Assembly (NCBI GenBank): GCA_037200845.1
Contig: JBBCGQ010000001.1
Span: 2,232,001 to 2,296,000, forward strand
Reading direction: 5' to 3'
DNA length: 64,000 nucleotides
Source of the DNA: Bauldia sp.
GTDB lineage: Bacteria; Pseudomonadota; Alphaproteobacteria; Rhizobiales; Kaistiaceae
Part shown: positions 29,314 to 40,032 of the stretch, piece by piece
How the letters are laid out: each line of letters opens with the position of its first letter
Position numbering within the stretch: position 1 is the first letter of the stretch
Program-made: the position numbers and the translations under genes
Notes under the pieces: model-generated
What the model was told of the DNA's origin: nothing
What the model saw: the letters and a program-made list of their open reading frames with translations, nothing else
Database searches by the model: none

Positions 29314-30336
29314 CTAGTAGTGGTCTTCGTAGCGCTTGGCCAGTTCGTCGATGTTTTCCGGCGGCCAGTTCGGAACTTCCATCCCGAGGTGCAGGCCCAT
29401 CTGCGCCAGCACTTCCTTGATCTCGTTGAGCGACTTGCGGCCGAAGTTCGGGGTGCGCAGCATCTCGGCTTCGGTCTTCTGGATGAGGTCGCCGATGTAG
29501 ACGATGTTGTCGTTCTTCAGGCAGTTGGCCGAACGCACCGACAGCTCCAGCTCGTCGACCTTCTTGAGCAGCGCCGGGTTGAAGGCGAGCTCGGGGATCG
29601 CGACCTCGGTGGTGACCTTGGCCGGCTCGTCGAAGTTGACGAACACCGAAAGCTGGTCCTGCAGGATGCGCGCGGCGTAGGCCACCGCATCCTCGGCGCG
29701 GATCGAGCCGTCGGTCTCCACGCTGAGCGTCAGCTTGTCGTAGTCGAGCACCTGGCCTTCGCGCGTGTTCTCGACGCGGTAGGAGACCTTCTTCACCGGC
29801 GAGTACAGGCTGTCGACCGGGATGAGCCCGATCGGCGCGTCTTCCGGCCGGTTGCGGTCGGCGGTGACGTAGCCCTTGCCGGTATCGACCGTGAACTCCA
29901 TGCGGATCTCGGCGCCTTCGTCGAGGGTGCACAGCACCAGCGACGGGTTGAGCACCTCGATGTCGGAGACGGTCTGGATGTCGCCGGCGGTGACGACGCC
30001 CGGGCCCTGCTTGCGCACGACCATGCGCTTCGGACCCTCGCCCTGCATCTTGAGGGCGATCTCCTTGATGTTGAGGACGATATCGGTGACGTCCTCGCGG
30101 ACGCCCGCGATCGACGAGAATTCATGCAGCACGCCGTCGATCTGGACGGCCTTGACGGCGGCGCCCTGGAGCGAGGAGAGCAGCACGCGGCGGAGCGCAT
30201 TGCCGAGCGTCATGCCGAAGCCGCGCTCGAGCGGCTCGGCAACGACGGTGGCGAAACGCCGGGCGTCGTTGCTGCCCGGCGAGATTTCGAGCTTGTTCGG
30301 CTTGATCAGCTCTTGCCAGTTTTTCTGGATGGTCAT
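29314..30336 (-). CDS. rpoA: DNA-directed RNA polymerase subunit alpha
   Basis: RNA polymerase assembly platform and UP-element/activator contact, 340 residues. The N-terminal domain has [25 protein letters not shown], the dimerisation region, and [11 protein letters not shown]. The C-terminal domain has the helix-hairpin-helix [18 protein letters not shown] that binds UP DNA. A long [14 protein letters not shown] start precedes the core. Lies between rpsK and rplQ as usual. Confidence 0.98.
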   Translation of the reverse strand: MTIQKNWQELIKPNKLEISPGSNDARRFATVVAEPLERGFGMTLGNALRRVLLSSLQGAAVKAVQIDGVLHEFSSIAGVREDVTDIVLNIKEIALKMQGEGPKRMVVRKQGPGVVTAGDIQTVSDIEVLNPSLVLCTLDEGAEIRMEFTVDTGKGYVTADRNRPEDAPIGLIPVDSLYSPVKKVSYRVENTREGQVLDYDKLTLSVETDGSIRAEDAVAYAARILQDQLSVFVNFDEPAKVTTEVAIPELAFNPALLKKVDELELSVRSANCLKNDNIVYIGDLIQKTEAEMLRTPNFGRKSLNEIKEVLAQMGLHLGMEVPNWPPENIDELAKRYEDHY

Positions 30337-30433
30337 GAGCCTGTCCTTTCAATGAGGAGCCGCCGGTCATTGGCGGTTCGCGGCCGCGCCATCAGACGGA
30401 GCCGCGTGAAACTGAAAACTCTAACGCTGTGTC

Positions 30434-30823
30434 CTAGACGCGGCGGCGCTTGCGCGGCCGGCAGCCGTTGTGCGCGATCGGCGTCACGTCGCGGATCGAG
30501 GTGATGGTGAAGCCCGCGGCCTGCAGCGCGCGCAGCGCCGACTCGCGGCCCGAACCGGGACCGGAGACCTCGACCTCGAGCGTCTTCATGCCGTGCTCGG
30601 TCGCCTTCTTGCCGGCATCTTCCGCCGCCATCTGCGCCGCGTACGGCGTCGACTTGCGCGAGCCCTTGAAGCCCATCAGGCCGGCCGAGGACCACGAGAT
30701 CGTGTTCCCCTGCGCGTCGGTGATGGTGATCATCGTGTTGTTGAAGCTGGAGTTCACGTGCGCCACGCCCGACGTGATGTTCTTTCGCTCGCGGCGGCGT
30801 ACGCGGGTAGCATCCTTGCCCAT
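30434..30823 (-). CDS. rpsK: 30S ribosomal protein S11
   Basis: Platform protein of the small subunit, 129 residues. Family segments are visible: [39 protein letters not shown] and the C-terminal [20 protein letters not shown] with the Asn-Gly site often converted to isoaspartate. The gap to rpoA (97 bp) shows nothing notable; the gap to rpsM contains a palindromic repeat. Confidence 0.97.
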   Translation of the reverse strand: MGKDATRVRRRERKNITSGVAHVNSSFNNTMITITDAQGNTISWSSAGLMGFKGSRKSTPYAAQMAAEDAGKKATEHGMKTLEVEVSGPGSGRESALRALQAAGFTITSIRDVTPIAHNGCRPRKRRRV

Positions 30824-30880
30824 TTCTCGTCCTTAGCTTTCGATCTCAACACCGCCGTAGTGCCAGCGGCTACATCTCGT

Positions 30881-30932
30881 GGCATCCGGCAGCAGGCATC
30901 CGGCAGTCGTGCTGCCGATTGCCGGATGCCTG
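30881..30932. repeat. Direct and inverted repeat between rpsM and rpsK
   Basis: GGCATCCGGCAG occurs twice in tandem at 30881-30892 and 30895-30906. The second copy is part of a perfect 13-bp stem, CAGGCATCCGGCA (30893-30905) with TGCCGGATGCCTG (30920-30932) around a 14-nt loop. In the mRNA it would form a strong hairpin between the rpsM and rpsK cistrons. It has no T tract, so it is not a standard terminator, and it may be a small palindromic element or an mRNA processing or stability site. Confidence 0.75.
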
Positions 30933-30938
30933 TTGCCG

Positions 30939-31307
30939 TTACTTCTTCTTGCCGGCGATCGCGCGGGCCGGGCCCTTGCGCGTGCGCGCGTTGGTGTGGG
31001 TGCGCTGGCCGCGCACCGGCAGGCCGCGGCGATGGCGCAGGCCGCGGTAGCAGCCGAGGTCCATCAGCCGCTTGATGTTGATCGCCACCTCGCGACGAAG
31101 GTCGCCTTCGACGAGGAAGTCGCGGTCGATCATTTCGCGAATCTGGACGACTTCGGCGTCGGTCAACTGGTTGGTGCGCCGCTCCGCCGGAATCTTCACC
31201 GCCTCGACGATCTTCTTCGCCGCCGCCGGGCCGATGCCGTGGATGTACTGCAGCGCGATGATGACGCGCTTGTTGGTCGGGATATTGACGCCTGCGATGC
31301 GGGCCAA
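30939..31307 (-). CDS. rpsM: 30S ribosomal protein S13
   Basis: Small-subunit head protein that contacts L5 and P-site tRNA. With the TTG start at 31307 it reads (M)[19 protein letters not shown] and has 122 residues, the usual alphaproteobacterial length; GGAG lies 9 bp upstream. The alternative GTG five codons earlier gives a non-family N-terminus. The basic tail [21 protein letters not shown] is typical. The rare TTG start in a ribosomal gene may limit its translation. Confidence 0.95.
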   Translation of the reverse strand: MARIAGVNIPTNKRVIIALQYIHGIGPAAAKKIVEAVKIPAERRTNQLTDAEVVQIREMIDRDFLVEGDLRREVAINIKRLMDLGCYRGLRHRRGLPVRGQRTHTNARTRKGPARAIAGKKK

Positions 31308-31469
31308 GGCCTGTCTCTCCACCTGTCAAGCCGCTGAAAACACGGCCTAAAACGCACAATACGGCCCCGGTTACCCCAAAAGGCCACCGGCACCGCAAGG
31401 CTTATCTTGCAGAATTGTGCCGGGTAGATAGCGATTCCGCCCTGCCCCGTCAACTGGGGCGCGAGCCGT

Positions 31470-32063
31470 TTACCCTTGTTTTCCGGCCCCCGCGGCGGCT
31501 TTCAGCACCCCCGCGATCGCCGCCGTCACTTCGTCCATCGTTCCCATGCCGTCCACCTGGGAAAGGGCGCCCTTCCCGCGGTAGTAGTCGGCAACCGGCG
31601 CGGTCTGCTTCCGGTAGACCGCGATCCGGTTATGGAGGGTCGCGGCGTTGTCGTCCGCCCGCGCCCCGCCTGTCTGTTTTGCCCGGTTTTCGATGCGGTC
31701 CTTGAGCATCCCCTCATCGACCGCGATCTCGATAACCCGGTCGAGGTGCAGCCCCCGACCTTTCAAAAGCCCGTCCAGCGCCTCGGCCTGCGCCACCGTG
31801 CGCGGGAAGCCGTCGAGGATGAATCCCCGCGCCGCGTCCGGCTTGGCGATGCGATCCGAGATGATCTCGACCATCACATCGTCCGGCACGAGGTCGCCGC
31901 GATCCATGATCGCCTTCGCCCGCACGCCGACTTCCGTGCCCGCCGCAGTCGCCGCGCGCAGCATGTCGCCGGTCGAAAGCTGCACGATGCCGTGCTGCTT
32001 CACCAGCCGCTCGGCCTGGGTACCCTTCCCCGCGCCGGGCGGCCCGAGCAGCACCAGCCTCAT
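31470..32063 (-). CDS. adk: Adenylate kinase
   Basis: Interconverts ATP + AMP and 2 ADP in the cytosol. Short (LID-less) form of 197 residues with the P-loop GPPGAGKGT at 7-15, AMP-binding [30 protein letters not shown], and a compressed LID ([18 protein letters not shown]) that has no zinc-binding cysteines. Its start overlaps the secY stop (ATGA), which couples translation. Followed by a 162-bp gap before rpsM with no clear feature. Confidence 0.97.
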   Translation of the reverse strand: MRLVLLGPPGAGKGTQAERLVKQHGIVQLSTGDMLRAATAAGTEVGVRAKAIMDRGDLVPDDVMVEIISDRIAKPDAARGFILDGFPRTVAQAEALDGLLKGRGLHLDRVIEIAVDEGMLKDRIENRAKQTGGARADDNAATLHNRIAVYRKQTAPVADYYRGKGALSQVDGMGTMDEVTAAIAGVLKAAAGAGKQG

Positions 32064-33391
32064 CGCGTCCGGCCCTTGAGCTTCGACTTGCGCACGAGGC
32101 CCTCGTACTGATGCGCCAAAAGGTGACCCTGGACCTGCGCCACCGTGTCGAGCGTGACGCTCACCACGATCAGCAGCGAGGTGCCGCCGAAGACGAACGG
32201 CACGCCGGTGGCGTTGATCAGGATCTCGGGCAGCAGACAGACGGCCACGAGGTACAGCGCGCCGAGCACCGTGATGCGCGTCAGCACGTAGTCGATGTAG
32301 TCGGCGGTGTTCTTGCCCGGGCGGATACCGGGAATAAAGCCGCCGTGCTTCTTGAGATTGTCGGCCGTGTCAGCCGGGCTGAACACCACCGCGGTATAGA
32401 AGAACGAGAAGAAGATGATCATGGCGGCGTAGAGCGTCATGTACAGCGGCTGGCCGTTGCCGAGCAGCGCCGTGATGGTGCCGAGCCAGGACGGCCCGGC
32501 GCCCGCCGTGAAGTTGGCGATCGTGACCGGCACGAGCAGCAGCGAGGACGCGAAGATCGGCGGAATGACGCCCGAGGTGTTGAGCTTCAGCGGCAGATGC
32601 GAAGCCTCGCCCTGGAACATGCGGTTGCCGACCTGCCGCTTGGGATACTGGATGAGCAGCCGGCGCTGGGCGCGCTCGACGAACACGATGAACGCCACGA
32701 CGCCGATTGCCAGGATGCCGACGGCGAGGATGACGATCGGCGACAGCGCGCCTTCGCGGCCGAGTTCCAGCGTGCCGGTGATGGCATGCGGCAGGTTCGC
32801 CACGATGCCCGAGAAGATGATCAGCGACAGGCCGTTGCCGATGCCGCGCGCCGTGATCTGCTCGCCGAGCCACATCAGGAACATCGTGCCGCCGGTCAGC
32901 GTCACCACCGTCGTAAAGACGAAGAACAGGCCGGGATGGACGACAATGTTGTTGCCGCCCGACAGGCCGACGGCGATGGCGTACGACTGCACCGCGGCCA
33001 GGACCACCGTGCCGTAGCGCGTGTACTGGTTGATGACCTTGCGGCCCGACTCGCCTTCCTTCTTCAGCGCGTCGAGCGTCGGAATGATCGACGTCATGAG
33101 CTGCATGATGATCGAGGCGGAGATGTACGGCATGACGCCGAGGGCAAAGATCGCCATGCGGCCGACAGCGCCGCCGGCGAACATGTTGAACATGCCGATG
33201 ATGCCGCTCTGGTTGGCGGTGAACGCCGCCGCCAGCGCATCGAGGTTGATGCCCGGGATCGGGATGTAGGTGCCGAGGCGATAGATCAGCAGCGCGCCGA
33301 GCGTGAACCAGATGCGCTTCTTCAGCGCCTCGGCCTTGGCGAAGGCGCCGAAGTTGAGGTTGGCTGCGAGTTGTTCTGCCGCCGATGCCAT
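32060..33391 (-). CDS. secY: Preprotein translocase subunit SecY
   Basis: Central channel subunit of the Sec translocon in the inner membrane, 443 residues with ten hydrophobic segments. Family stretches include [20 protein letters not shown] at the N-terminus, [20 protein letters not shown], and the cytoplasmic loop with [21 protein letters not shown]. The C-terminal part ends in [17 protein letters not shown] and a short basic tail. Partners SecE is encoded at 62327-62539; SecG is not in the window. Sits between rplO and adk. Confidence 0.98.
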   Translation of the reverse strand: MASAAEQLAANLNFGAFAKAEALKKRIWFTLGALLIYRLGTYIPIPGINLDALAAAFTANQSGIIGMFNMFAGGAVGRMAIFALGVMPYISASIIMQLMTSIIPTLDALKKEGESGRKVINQYTRYGTVVLAAVQSYAIAVGLSGGNNIVVHPGLFFVFTTVVTLTGGTMFLMWLGEQITARGIGNGLSLIIFSGIVANLPHAITGTLELGREGALSPIVILAVGILAIGVVAFIVFVERAQRRLLIQYPKRQVGNRMFQGEASHLPLKLNTSGVIPPIFASSLLLVPVTIANFTAGAGPSWLGTITALLGNGQPLYMTLYAAMIIFFSFFYTAVVFSPADTADNLKKHGGFIPGIRPGKNTADYIDYVLTRITVLGALYLVAVCLLPEILINATGVPFVFGGTSLLIVVSVTLDTVAQVQGHLLAHQYEGLVRKSKLKGRTR

Positions 33392-33417
33392 GATCGCTCC
33401 GTTCCGGCCCTACCCGC

Positions 33418-33903
33418 TTAGGCCGACTGCTGCTTCTCTGCCTTCGCCCCTACGATGGTCACCGATCCGCCCGCCTTTTCGATGGCCGCGGCTGCCGGTT
33501 TCGACACGCCCTCGACCTCGAACTTCACGCTCGCCGTGATCTCGCCGTTGCCCAGGATGCGCACGCCGTGGCGCGCCTTCGAGATGATGCCGGCTTCCTT
33601 CAGCACCGCGGCGGTAACCGTCGCCTTGCCGTCGAGCTTGCCGGCGTCGATCGCCTTCTGCACGGTGCCGATCGAGACTTCGTTGTAGTGCAGGGCAAAG
33701 ATGTTGTTGAAGCCGCGCTTCGGCAAGCGGCGATGCAGCGGCATCTGGCCACCCTCGAAGCCCTTGATCGCAACGCCGGTGCGGGCCTTCTGGCCCTTGA
33801 CGCCGCGCCCGCCGGTCTTGCCCTTGCCCGAACCGATGCCGCGTCCGACGCGGATGCGATCCTTGGTGGAGCCGGGACGGTCGGCCAACTCGTTGAGTTT
33901 CAT
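33418..33903 (-). CDS. rplO: 50S ribosomal protein L15
   Basis: Late-assembling large-subunit protein of 161 residues. The N-terminal Gly-rich region [21 protein letters not shown] and the [20 protein letters not shown] motif are diagnostic. The C-terminal domain ends with [20 protein letters not shown]. Located between rpmD and secY in the spc operon, 12 bp from rpmD. Confidence 0.97.
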   Translation of the reverse strand: MKLNELADRPGSTKDRIRVGRGIGSGKGKTGGRGVKGQKARTGVAIKGFEGGQMPLHRRLPKRGFNNIFALHYNEVSIGTVQKAIDAGKLDGKATVTAAVLKEAGIISKARHGVRILGNGEITASVKFEVEGVSKPAAAAIEKAGGSVTIVGAKAEKQQSA

Positions 33904-33915
33904 CGGACTGTTTCC

Positions 33916-34137
33916 CTACGCCTCGTCGACGACGCGAACGAGATGCTGAACCTTGGCGATCATGCCGCGGACCGACGGCGTGTCGGCGAGCGTCGAGCGG
34001 CGGCGGATGCGGTTGAGGCCGAGCCCGATCAGCGTCGAGCGCTGATCTTCCGGCCGCCGGTTGGGGCTGCCGGTCTGCTCGACCGTGATCGTCTTGCCGG
34101 TGATGGGCTTGCGGGCCCCGGTTGTCTGCCTGCCCAT
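33916..34137 (-). CDS. rpmD: 50S ribosomal protein L30
   Basis: Short large-subunit protein, 73 residues: [20 protein letters not shown], then [20 protein letters not shown] with the typical GLxKxxR-like core, then [15 protein letters not shown]. An N-terminal extension of about 14 basic residues precedes the usual start. It begins 2 bp after the rpsE stop. Confidence 0.96.
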   Translation of the reverse strand: MGRQTTGARKPITGKTITVEQTGSPNRRPEDQRSTLIGLGLNRIRRRSTLADTPSVRGMIAKVQHLVRVVDEA

Positions 34138-34139
34138 GA

Positions 34140-34721
34140 CTACGCCTCCACCGTCTCGGCGGTGGCGTCGAAGTCGCGGCGGCGCGACTGCAGCGTCGAC
34201 ACCTTGATGCCGCGGCGAGCCGCCACGCCACGCGGGCTGTCTTCGTTGGTCAGCGCGTTGAAGGTCGCGCGCACCATGTTGTAGGGGTTCGACGAGCCGA
34301 ACGACTTGGCGACGACGTCCTGGACGCCCAGCGTCTCGAACACGGCGCGCATCGGGCCGCCGGCGATGATGCCGGTGCCGGGAGGGGCAGCGCGGCAGAC
34401 CACCTTGCCGGCGCCATGACGGCCGTTCACATCGTGGTGAAGCGTGCGCCCTTCGCGCAACGGCACGCGGATCAGCGCGCGCTTGGCGGCTTCCGTCGCC
34501 TTGCGGATCGCTTCCGGAACTTCGCGCGCCTTGCCGTGACCGAAGCCGACGCGGCCCTTCTGGTCGCCGACGACGACGAGCGCGGCGAAGCCGAAGCGCC
34601 GGCCGCCCTTCACCACCTTGGCGACACGGTTGATGTGGACGAGCTTGTCGACGAACTCGCTGTCTTCGCGATCGCGACCGCCGCGTTCACCCCGTTCGCG
34701 CTGCTGTGGTTCTCTTGCCAT
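34140..34721 (-). CDS. rpsE: 30S ribosomal protein S5
   Basis: Small-subunit protein at the mRNA entry and decoding region, 193 residues. DsRBD-like N-terminal domain with [20 protein letters not shown] and [20 protein letters not shown], and C-terminal domain with [19 protein letters not shown]. The Arg/Glu-rich first 20 residues are an alphaproteobacterial extension. Residues of the KVVKGGRR loop, where spectinomycin-resistance changes occur in other bacteria, look wild type. Confidence 0.97.
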   Translation of the reverse strand: MAREPQQRERGERGGRDREDSEFVDKLVHINRVAKVVKGGRRFGFAALVVVGDQKGRVGFGHGKAREVPEAIRKATEAAKRALIRVPLREGRTLHHDVNGRHGAGKVVCRAAPPGTGIIAGGPMRAVFETLGVQDVVAKSFGSSNPYNMVRATFNALTNEDSPRGVAARRGIKVSTLQSRRRDFDATAETVEA

Positions 34722-34767
34722 TGTGTCTGTCCGATATCGTTGTCTGGGTGGCCTTAATCAAGGGCGA

Positions 34768-35124
34768 TCAGAAATTGAGGCCGCCCTCACGGGCCCCGTC
34801 GGCCAGCGCCTTCACGCGGCCGTGAAAGAGATAGCGGCCGCGGTCGAAGACCACGTCCTTGACGCCGGCCTTGGTGGCGCGCTCGGCGAGGAGCTTGCCG
34901 ACCGCGGTCGCGGCAGCGACGTCCGCGCCGCTCTTCAAGGTCGTCTTGAGCTCGGCCTCGCGCGAGGAGGCGGCGGCGAGCGTCTTGCCGGCGACGTCGT
35001 CGATCACCTGCGCGTAGATGTACTTCGACGAGCGGAAGATCGAGAGACGGACGCGCCCGTGCGACGCCTTCTTGACGGCGGCACGGACACGGAAAATGCG
35101 GCGATCGGTATTGGTGAGAGCCAT
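34768..35124 (-). CDS. rplR: 50S ribosomal protein L18
   Basis: 5S rRNA-binding protein of 118 residues. Contains [40 protein letters not shown] and the C-terminal [20 protein letters not shown], all standard for L18. It follows rplF by 5 bp and precedes rpsE by 46 bp. Confidence 0.97.
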   Translation of the reverse strand: MALTNTDRRIFRVRAAVKKASHGRVRLSIFRSSKYIYAQVIDDVAGKTLAAASSREAELKTTLKSGADVAAATAVGKLLAERATKAGVKDVVFDRGRYLFHGRVKALADGAREGGLNF

Positions 35125-35129
35125 GGCGG

Positions 35130-35663
35130 TTACTTCTTCTTGCCTTCCTTGCGGAAGATGTACTCGTCGGAATATTTCACGCCCTTGCCCTTGTAGGGCT
35201 CCGGCTTGCGGTACTGGCGGATCTCGGCGGCGACCTGGCCGACCTTCTGCTTGTCGGCGCCGGTGATCACGATCTCGGTCGGCTTCGGCACTTCGATCTT
35301 GATGCCGGCCGGCACCACGTACAGCACGTCGTGGCTATAGCCGAGGTTGAGCTGCAGGTTCTTGCCGGCGAGCGCCGCGCGGAAACCGACGCCGTTGATC
35401 TCGAGCTTGCGCTCGAAGCCGGTGGTGACGCCCTTCATCAGGTTCGACACCATCGTGCGCGACATGCCCCAGGCCGAACGCGCCTTCTTGGTCTCGTTCA
35501 CCGGCTCGATCGCGATCTTGCCGTCGGCGAACGTGACGTGCACGTCGTCGTTGGCGAGGAACGACAGCTCGCCCTTCGGCCCTTTGACCGTCACCGACTG
35601 GCCGTTGACGTTGGCCGTCACGCCCTTCGGAACCGATACTGACTTCTTGCCAATTCGCGACAT
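35130..35663 (-). CDS. rplF: 50S ribosomal protein L6
   Basis: Large-subunit protein near the factor-binding site, 177 residues, starting [20 protein letters not shown] at ATG 35663. Both L6 repeats are present: [18 protein letters not shown] and the second with [20 protein letters not shown]. The C-terminal signature is [20 protein letters not shown] followed by [12 protein letters not shown]. The open frame extends upstream, but that part overlaps rpsH and is not L6. Confidence 0.97.
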   Translation of the reverse strand: MSRIGKKSVSVPKGVTANVNGQSVTVKGPKGELSFLANDDVHVTFADGKIAIEPVNETKKARSAWGMSRTMVSNLMKGVTTGFERKLEINGVGFRAALAGKNLQLNLGYSHDVLYVVPAGIKIEVPKPTEIVITGADKQKVGQVAAEIRQYRKPEPYKGKGVKYSDEYIFRKEGKKK

Positions 35664-35700
35664 CTTGCCAAACCCGATTCTTGTTTCGCTCCTCCCGCGC

Positions 35701-36099
35701 TTAGAACACGCGGCAGAGCACCTCGCCGCCGACGTTCTGGTCGCGCGCCTCGGCATCCGACATGACGCCCTTCGGCGTCGACAGGATGGAGACGCCAAGG
35801 CCGTTGTTGACCCGCGGAATGTTCTTCACCGAGGCGTAGACCCGGCGGCCCGGGCGCGAGATGCGCTCGATATCGCGGATCACCGGCTCGCCGTCGTAAT
35901 ACTTGAGCTCGATGTCGAACTCGGAACGGCCGTTGTCGAGCTCGGTGGTCGAGTAGCCGCGGATGTAGCCTTCCGACTGCAGCACGTCGAGCACGTTGCG
36001 GCGGAGCTGCGAGCCCGGCGTCGAAACCTTCGAGCTCTTGCGCATCTGCGCGTTGCGGATGCGGGTGAGCATATCGCCCAGTGGATCAGACATCGTCAT
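35701..36099 (-). CDS. rpsH: 30S ribosomal protein S8
   Basis: Primary 16S rRNA-binding protein and, in E. coli, the translational repressor of the spc operon. 132 residues: [25 protein letters not shown]-like [20 protein letters not shown], and the C-terminal [20 protein letters not shown] then [14 protein letters not shown] lies 8 bp before the first ATG (36099), which I used; a second ATG two codons later is also possible. Confidence 0.97.
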   Translation of the reverse strand: MTMSDPLGDMLTRIRNAQMRKSSKVSTPGSQLRRNVLDVLQSEGYIRGYSTTELDNGRSEFDIELKYYDGEPVIRDIERISRPGRRVYASVKNIPRVNNGLGVSILSTPKGVMSDAEARDQNVGGEVLCRVF

Positions 36100-36110
36100 C
36101 GTTGTCGCTC

Positions 36111-36416
36111 CTACCAGCTCGACTTCACGAGGCCGGGGATCATGCCGTTGTTGCCGAGATCGCGCAGCGCGATACGCGACACCCGAAGCTTGCGGTAGAC
36201 GCCGCGCGGCCGGCCGCTGACTTCGCAGCGGTTGCGGATGCGCACCGCCGAAGAGTTGCGCGGCATCTCGGCGAGCTTGAGGCGCGCCGCGAACTGATCC
36301 TCCTGGCTGAGGCTCTTGTCCTTGGCGCGCGCCTTCAGTTCGGCGCGCTTGCCGGCGAGCCGAGCGGTCAGCTTGCGGCGGTGGTTGTTCTTCTCGATCG
36401 AGCTTTTCTTTGCCAT
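36111..36416 (-). CDS. rpsN: 30S ribosomal protein S14
   Basis: Small-subunit head protein, 101 residues, the long zinc-independent form: no CxxC pair is present; the single cysteine is in [20 protein letters not shown]. Start [16 protein letters not shown] at ATG 36416. Ends [11 protein letters not shown], the standard S14 terminus. 11 bp from both neighbours. Confidence 0.97.
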   Translation of the reverse strand: MAKKSSIEKNNHRRKLTARLAGKRAELKARAKDKSLSQEDQFAARLKLAEMPRNSSAVRIRNRCEVSGRPRGVYRKLRVSRIALRDLGNNGMIPGLVKSSW

Positions 36417-36426
36417 CAGGCTTGTC

Positions 36427-36984
36427 CTACTGGCGGAACGGGAAATCGAAGGCCTTGAGCAGCGCACGCGCTTCGTCGTCGCTCTTGGCCGTCGTGCAAA
36501 CGATAACGTCCATGCCCCAGATCTCATCTACGTCGTCGTAGTTGATCTCCGGGAACACGATGTGCTCCTTGATGCCCATGGCGAAGTTGCCGCGCCCGTC
36601 GAAGCTCTTCGGGTTGAGGCCGCGGAAATCGCGCACCCGCGGCAGCGCCACGTTCACCAGGCGGTCGAGGAACTCGTACATGCGCTCGCGACGCAGCGTC
36701 ACGCGCCCGCCGATCGCCATGTTGTCGCGCAGCTTGAAGGTGGCGATCGACTTCCGCGACTTGGTCACCGCCGGCTTCTGGCCGGCGATCTTGGCGAGAT
36801 CGGCGAGCGCCGACACCACCTTCTTGGAATCGTTCACCGCCTCGCCGACGCCCATGTTGAGCACGACCTTGTCGATGCGCGGCACTTCGAGCGCGTTCTT
36901 GTAGCCGAACTGCTTCACCATCGCCGGACGGATCGTGTCCGTGTAGACGGTCTTGAGGCGCGGCGTGTATTCGGTATCAGCCAT
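36427..36984 (-). CDS. rplE: 50S ribosomal protein L5
   Basis: 5S rRNA-binding central-protuberance protein, 185 residues. [20 protein letters not shown] leads into [20 protein letters not shown], then [20 protein letters not shown] and [20 protein letters not shown]. The start ATG at 36984 lies inside the 3' end of rplX (8-bp overlap), so translation is coupled. Confidence 0.97.
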   Translation of the reverse strand: MADTEYTPRLKTVYTDTIRPAMVKQFGYKNALEVPRIDKVVLNMGVGEAVNDSKKVVSALADLAKIAGQKPAVTKSRKSIATFKLRDNMAIGGRVTLRRERMYEFLDRLVNVALPRVRDFRGLNPKSFDGRGNFAMGIKEHIVFPEINYDDVDEIWGMDVIVCTTAKSDDEARALLKAFDFPFRQ

Positions 36985-37291
36985 CGATCGTGTCTCCCGT
37001 CCGCTTGGCAAAGCGGACCTTGCGACCGTCGTCGGTAACGCGGAACCCGACCCGGGTCGCCTTGCCGCTCGAATCGGTCAGCGCAATGTTCGAAATGTGG
37101 ATGGGCAGTTCCTTGGTGATGATGCCGCCCTGGGCGCTCGCCGTCTGCCGCTGATGCTTGCGCACCACGTTGACGCCGCGCACCACCGCACGCGACTCCG
37201 TCGGCAGCACGCGCAGCACTTCGCCGGTCTTGCCCTTGTCGCGGCCGGCAATGACGAGGACGTTGTCGCCCTTGCGAATACGCGCGGCCAT
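36977..37291 (-). CDS. rplX: 50S ribosomal protein L24
   Basis: Assembly-initiator protein of the large subunit, 104 residues with the KOW motif [20 protein letters not shown] and [20 protein letters not shown]. The C-terminal [20 protein letters not shown] matches the family. The start overlaps the rplN stop (TAATG) and its own stop overlaps rplE. Confidence 0.97.
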   Translation of the reverse strand: MAARIRKGDNVLVIAGRDKGKTGEVLRVLPTESRAVVRGVNVVRKHQRQTASAQGGIITKELPIHISNIALTDSSGKATRVGFRVTDDGRKVRFAKRTGDTIDG

Positions 37292-37659
37292 TACAGCACC
37301 TCCGGAGCGAGCGAGATGATCTTCATGTGGTTCTTGGCGCGAAGCTCGCGCGGCACCGGTCCGAAGATGCGGGTGCCGACCGGCTCCGACTGATTGTTGA
37401 TGAGCACCGCGGCGTTGCGGTCGAAGCGGATGACCGAGCCGTCGGCGCGGCGGATGTCCTTGGCGGTGCGCACGACGACCGCCTTCATGACGTCGCCCTT
37501 CTTCACCCGGCCGCGCGGGATCGCTTCCTTGACCGACACGACGATGATGTCGCCGACCGAGGCATACTTCCGCTTGGAGCCACCGAGCACCTTGATGCAC
37601 ATGACGCGGCGGGCGCCGGAATTATCCGCCACATCGAGGTTGGTCTGCATCTGGATCAT
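37291..37659 (-). CDS. rplN: 50S ribosomal protein L14
   Basis: Intersubunit-bridge protein, 122 residues. [20 protein letters not shown], then [20 protein letters not shown] and the C-terminal [20 protein letters not shown] are textbook L14. Located 52 bp after rpsQ. Confidence 0.98.
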   Translation of the reverse strand: MIQMQTNLDVADNSGARRVMCIKVLGGSKRKYASVGDIIVVSVKEAIPRGRVKKGDVMKAVVVRTAKDIRRADGSVIRFDRNAAVLINNQSEPVGTRIFGPVPRELRAKNHMKIISLAPEVL

Positions 37660-37711
37660 GTCAGTCTACTCTTCTCTATCCCCTGCCCGGCCGCGTTCGC
37701 GTTCGGGAGCC

Positions 37712-37954
37712 TTACTTCGTTGCCGCCTGGTCGAGCACGACCCAGCGCTTGTTCTTCGAGATCGGCACGCTCTCCTGGATGGAGACCGTCTCGCCGACCT
37801 TGTGCTTATTCTCCGCGTCGTGCGCGTGGTACTTCTTCGACCGCCGGATCGTCTTCTTCAGCACCGGGTGCGTGAAGCGGCGCTCGACCAGGACGACGAT
37901 GGTCTTGTCGTTCTTGTCGCTGACGACGGTGCCCTGCAGGACGCGTTTCGGCAT
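37712..37954 (-). CDS. rpsQ: 30S ribosomal protein S17
   Basis: Primary 16S rRNA-binding protein, 80 residues: [40 protein letters not shown] and the [20 protein letters not shown] end. Four bases separate it from rpmC. Confidence 0.97.
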   Translation of the reverse strand: MPKRVLQGTVVSDKNDKTIVVLVERRFTHPVLKKTIRRSKKYHAHDAENKHKVGETVSIQESVPISKNKRWVVLDQAATK

Positions 37955-37958
37955 TGTC

Positions 37959-38189
37959 TTACTTACCCTTCGTCTTCTTCTTCGCGGCAGCCTTCACCGG
38001 CTGCTTCGCGGGCTGCGACGCGATCGTGGCGAGCCGCGCGATGTCGCGGCGGACCTGGCGAACGCGCGCCGTGTTCTCGAGCTGGCCGCTCGCCCGCTGG
38101 AAGCGCAGGTTGAACTGCTCCTTCTTCAGGCGATCGATCTCCTCGACCTGCTGGTCGGCGGTCATCAACCGGATGTCTGCGGCCTTCAT
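37959..38189 (-). CDS. rpmC: 50S ribosomal protein L29
   Basis: Tunnel-exit protein that helps dock trigger factor and SRP. 76 residues: the coiled-coil core [20 protein letters not shown] then [14 protein letters not shown], plus a Lys/Ala-rich tail of about 20 residues beyond the usual end. Overlap-free, 12 bp from rplP. Confidence 0.95.
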   Translation of the reverse strand: MKAADIRLMTADQQVEEIDRLKKEQFNLRFQRASGQLENTARVRQVRRDIARLATIASQPAKQPVKAAAKKKTKGK

Positions 38190-38201
38190 CGTCTTCTTCC
38201 C

Positions 38202-38615
38202 TTAGTCAGCGATACGCTGAACGAAACGCGTGCGGATCGGCAGCTTGGCGGCGCCGAGGCGCAGCGCCTCGCGCGCCAGCTCCACCGGCACGCCGTCGAT
38301 CTCGAACATGATGCGGCCGGGCTTGACGCGCGCCGCCCAGAATTCCGGCGTGCCCTTGCCCTTGCCCATGCGCACTTCGGTCGGCTTCTTCGACACCGGC
38401 ACGTCCGGGAACACGCGAATCCAGACGCGGCCGGAACGCTTCATCTCGCGCGTGATCGCGCGGCGGGCCGCCTCGATCTGGCGCGCGGTGACGCGCTCGG
38501 GCTCGAGCGCGCGCAGGCCGAACGAGCCGAACGTCAGCTCGGCGGCCGAGGTCGCGGTGCCGTGGATGCGGCCCTTGAACTGCTTGCGGAACTTGGTGCG
38601 CTTTGGCTGCAGCAT
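38202..38615 (-). CDS. rplP: 50S ribosomal protein L16
   Basis: Large-subunit protein near the A-site tRNA elbow, 137 residues. [40 protein letters not shown], and [20 protein letters not shown] with the conserved RMGKGKG. The Arg that YcfD hydroxylates in other species lies in the same segment. Confidence 0.97.
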   Translation of the reverse strand: MLQPKRTKFRKQFKGRIHGTATSAAELTFGSFGLRALEPERVTARQIEAARRAITREMKRSGRVWIRVFPDVPVSKKPTEVRMGKGKGTPEFWAARVKPGRIMFEIDGVPVELAREALRLGAAKLPIRTRFVQRIAD

Positions 38616-38627
38616 CGCTCTTCTCTC

Positions 38628-39347
38628 TTAGGCCCGCTCGCCGGCCGGCTCGCGGCGGCGCTGCCCGCCGCCCTGGTCGGCCGCTTCCGCCTGACGGCGC
38701 TCGGACGCCATCGGGTCGTGTTCCATGATCTCGCCCTTGAACACCCAGACCTTGACGCCGCAGGTGCCGTAGGCCGTGTTCGCCGTCGCCGAGCCGTAGT
38801 CGACGTCGGCGCGCAGCGTGTGCAGCGGCACGCGGCCTTCGCGATACCACTCCGTGCGCGCGATCTCGGCGCCGCCGAGACGGCCGCCGCAGGTGATCTT
38901 GATGCCTTCCGCGCCGAGACGCATGGCCGACTGCACCGAGCGCTTCATGGCGCGGCGGAAAGCGATACGGCGCTCGAGCTGCTGCGCGATCGAGGCGGCG
39001 ACCAGCGCCGCGTCGATCTCGGGCTTGCGCACCTCGACGATGTTGATGTGCACTTCCGAGTTGGTCATCGAGGCGACCATCTTGCGGAGCTTCTCGATGT
39101 CGGCGCCCTTCTTGCCGATGACGATGCCCGGACGCGCCGAGTGGATCGTGACGCGCGCCTTCTTGTGCGGACGCTCGATGACGATCTTCGACACCGCCGC
39201 CTGCTTCAGCTCTTCCATCAGAGCCTTGCGGATCTTGATGTCCTCGTGGAGCAGCTTGCCGTACTCGCCCTTGTTGGCGAACCAGCGCGAATCCCACGTC
39301 CGGTTGATGCCGAGGCGCAGCCCGATCGGATTTATCTTCTGGCCCAT
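38628..39347 (-). CDS. rpsC: 30S ribosomal protein S3
   Basis: Small-subunit head protein at the mRNA entry channel, 239 residues. N-terminal KH domain with [20 protein letters not shown], and the C-terminal half with [20 protein letters not shown] and WVFKGEI. The tail is Arg/Ala/Gly-rich. Starts [20 protein letters not shown] at ATG 39347, which overlaps the rplV stop. Confidence 0.97.
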   Translation of the reverse strand: MGQKINPIGLRLGINRTWDSRWFANKGEYGKLLHEDIKIRKALMEELKQAAVSKIVIERPHKKARVTIHSARPGIVIGKKGADIEKLRKMVASMTNSEVHINIVEVRKPEIDAALVAASIAQQLERRIAFRRAMKRSVQSAMRLGAEGIKITCGGRLGGAEIARTEWYREGRVPLHTLRADVDYGSATANTAYGTCGVKVWVFKGEIMEHDPMASERRQAEAADQGGGQRRREPAGERA

Positions 39348-39727
39348 CAGGCAGTCTCCTCGACTTCGCGCACGACGATCGTCAGGTGCGAGAATTTCTT
39401 GTGGATCGAACCGACGCGGCCACGCGCGCGCGGCGTCCAGCGCTTCAAGACGAGCGACTTGCCGACGTGGGCTTCCGCCACGACCAGCGAGTCGACGTCG
39501 AGCTGATGGTTGTTCTCGGCATTGGCGACCGCCGACTCCAGCGTCTTCTTCACGTCGCGCGCGATGCGCTTGTGCGAGAAGGTGAGCTCGGCGAGCGCCG
39601 TCGCGACCTTCTTGCCGCGGATCAGTTGCGCGACGAGATTCAGCTTCTGCGGCGAGATACGGATCGTGCTGGTGCGCGCCCGTGCCTCGGTGGCCGTCAA
39701 CGGCCGTTCGCGTTTCGGCTTGCTCAT
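39347..39727 (-). CDS. rplV: 50S ribosomal protein L22
   Basis: Tunnel-constriction protein, 126 residues. [40 protein letters not shown] and the hairpin [20 protein letters not shown] at the exit tunnel. Macrolide-resistance deletions in this hairpin in other species are absent here. The start overlaps the rpsS stop (ATGA). Confidence 0.97.
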   Translation of the reverse strand: MSKPKRERPLTATEARARTSTIRISPQKLNLVAQLIRGKKVATALAELTFSHKRIARDVKKTLESAVANAENNHQLDVDSLVVAEAHVGKSLVLKRWTPRARGRVGSIHKKFSHLTIVVREVEETA

Positions 39728-40017
39728 GATGCGGCCGGCGCCCTTTTCGCTTTCTTGTCCCCGGCGGTGTGGCCATGGAACGACCGCGTCGGCGCAAACT
39801 CGCCGAACTTGTGGCCGACCATGTCTTCGTTGACCAGCACCGGGATGTGCTTCGTGCCGTTGTAGACGCCGAACGTCAGGCCGACGAACTGCGGCAGGAT
39901 GGTCGAGCGGCGGCTCCACATCTTGATGACGTCGCTGCGACCGCTGCCACGCGCCTTGTCCGCCTTGCGGAGCAAGTAGCCGTCGACGAACGGACCTTTC
40001 CAGACTGAACGAGTCAC
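39724..40017 (-). CDS. rpsS: 30S ribosomal protein S19
   Basis: Small-subunit head protein, 97 residues. [40 protein letters not shown] and [20 protein letters not shown]. Its basic tail [11 protein letters not shown] extends a few residues past the usual end. 15 bp after rplB. Confidence 0.97.
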   Translation of the reverse strand: MTRSVWKGPFVDGYLLRKADKARGSGRSDVIKMWSRRSTILPQFVGLTFGVYNGTKHIPVLVNEDMVGHKFGEFAPTRSFHGHTAGDKKAKRAPAAS

Positions 40018-40032
40018 GATCAGTTTCTCCGA

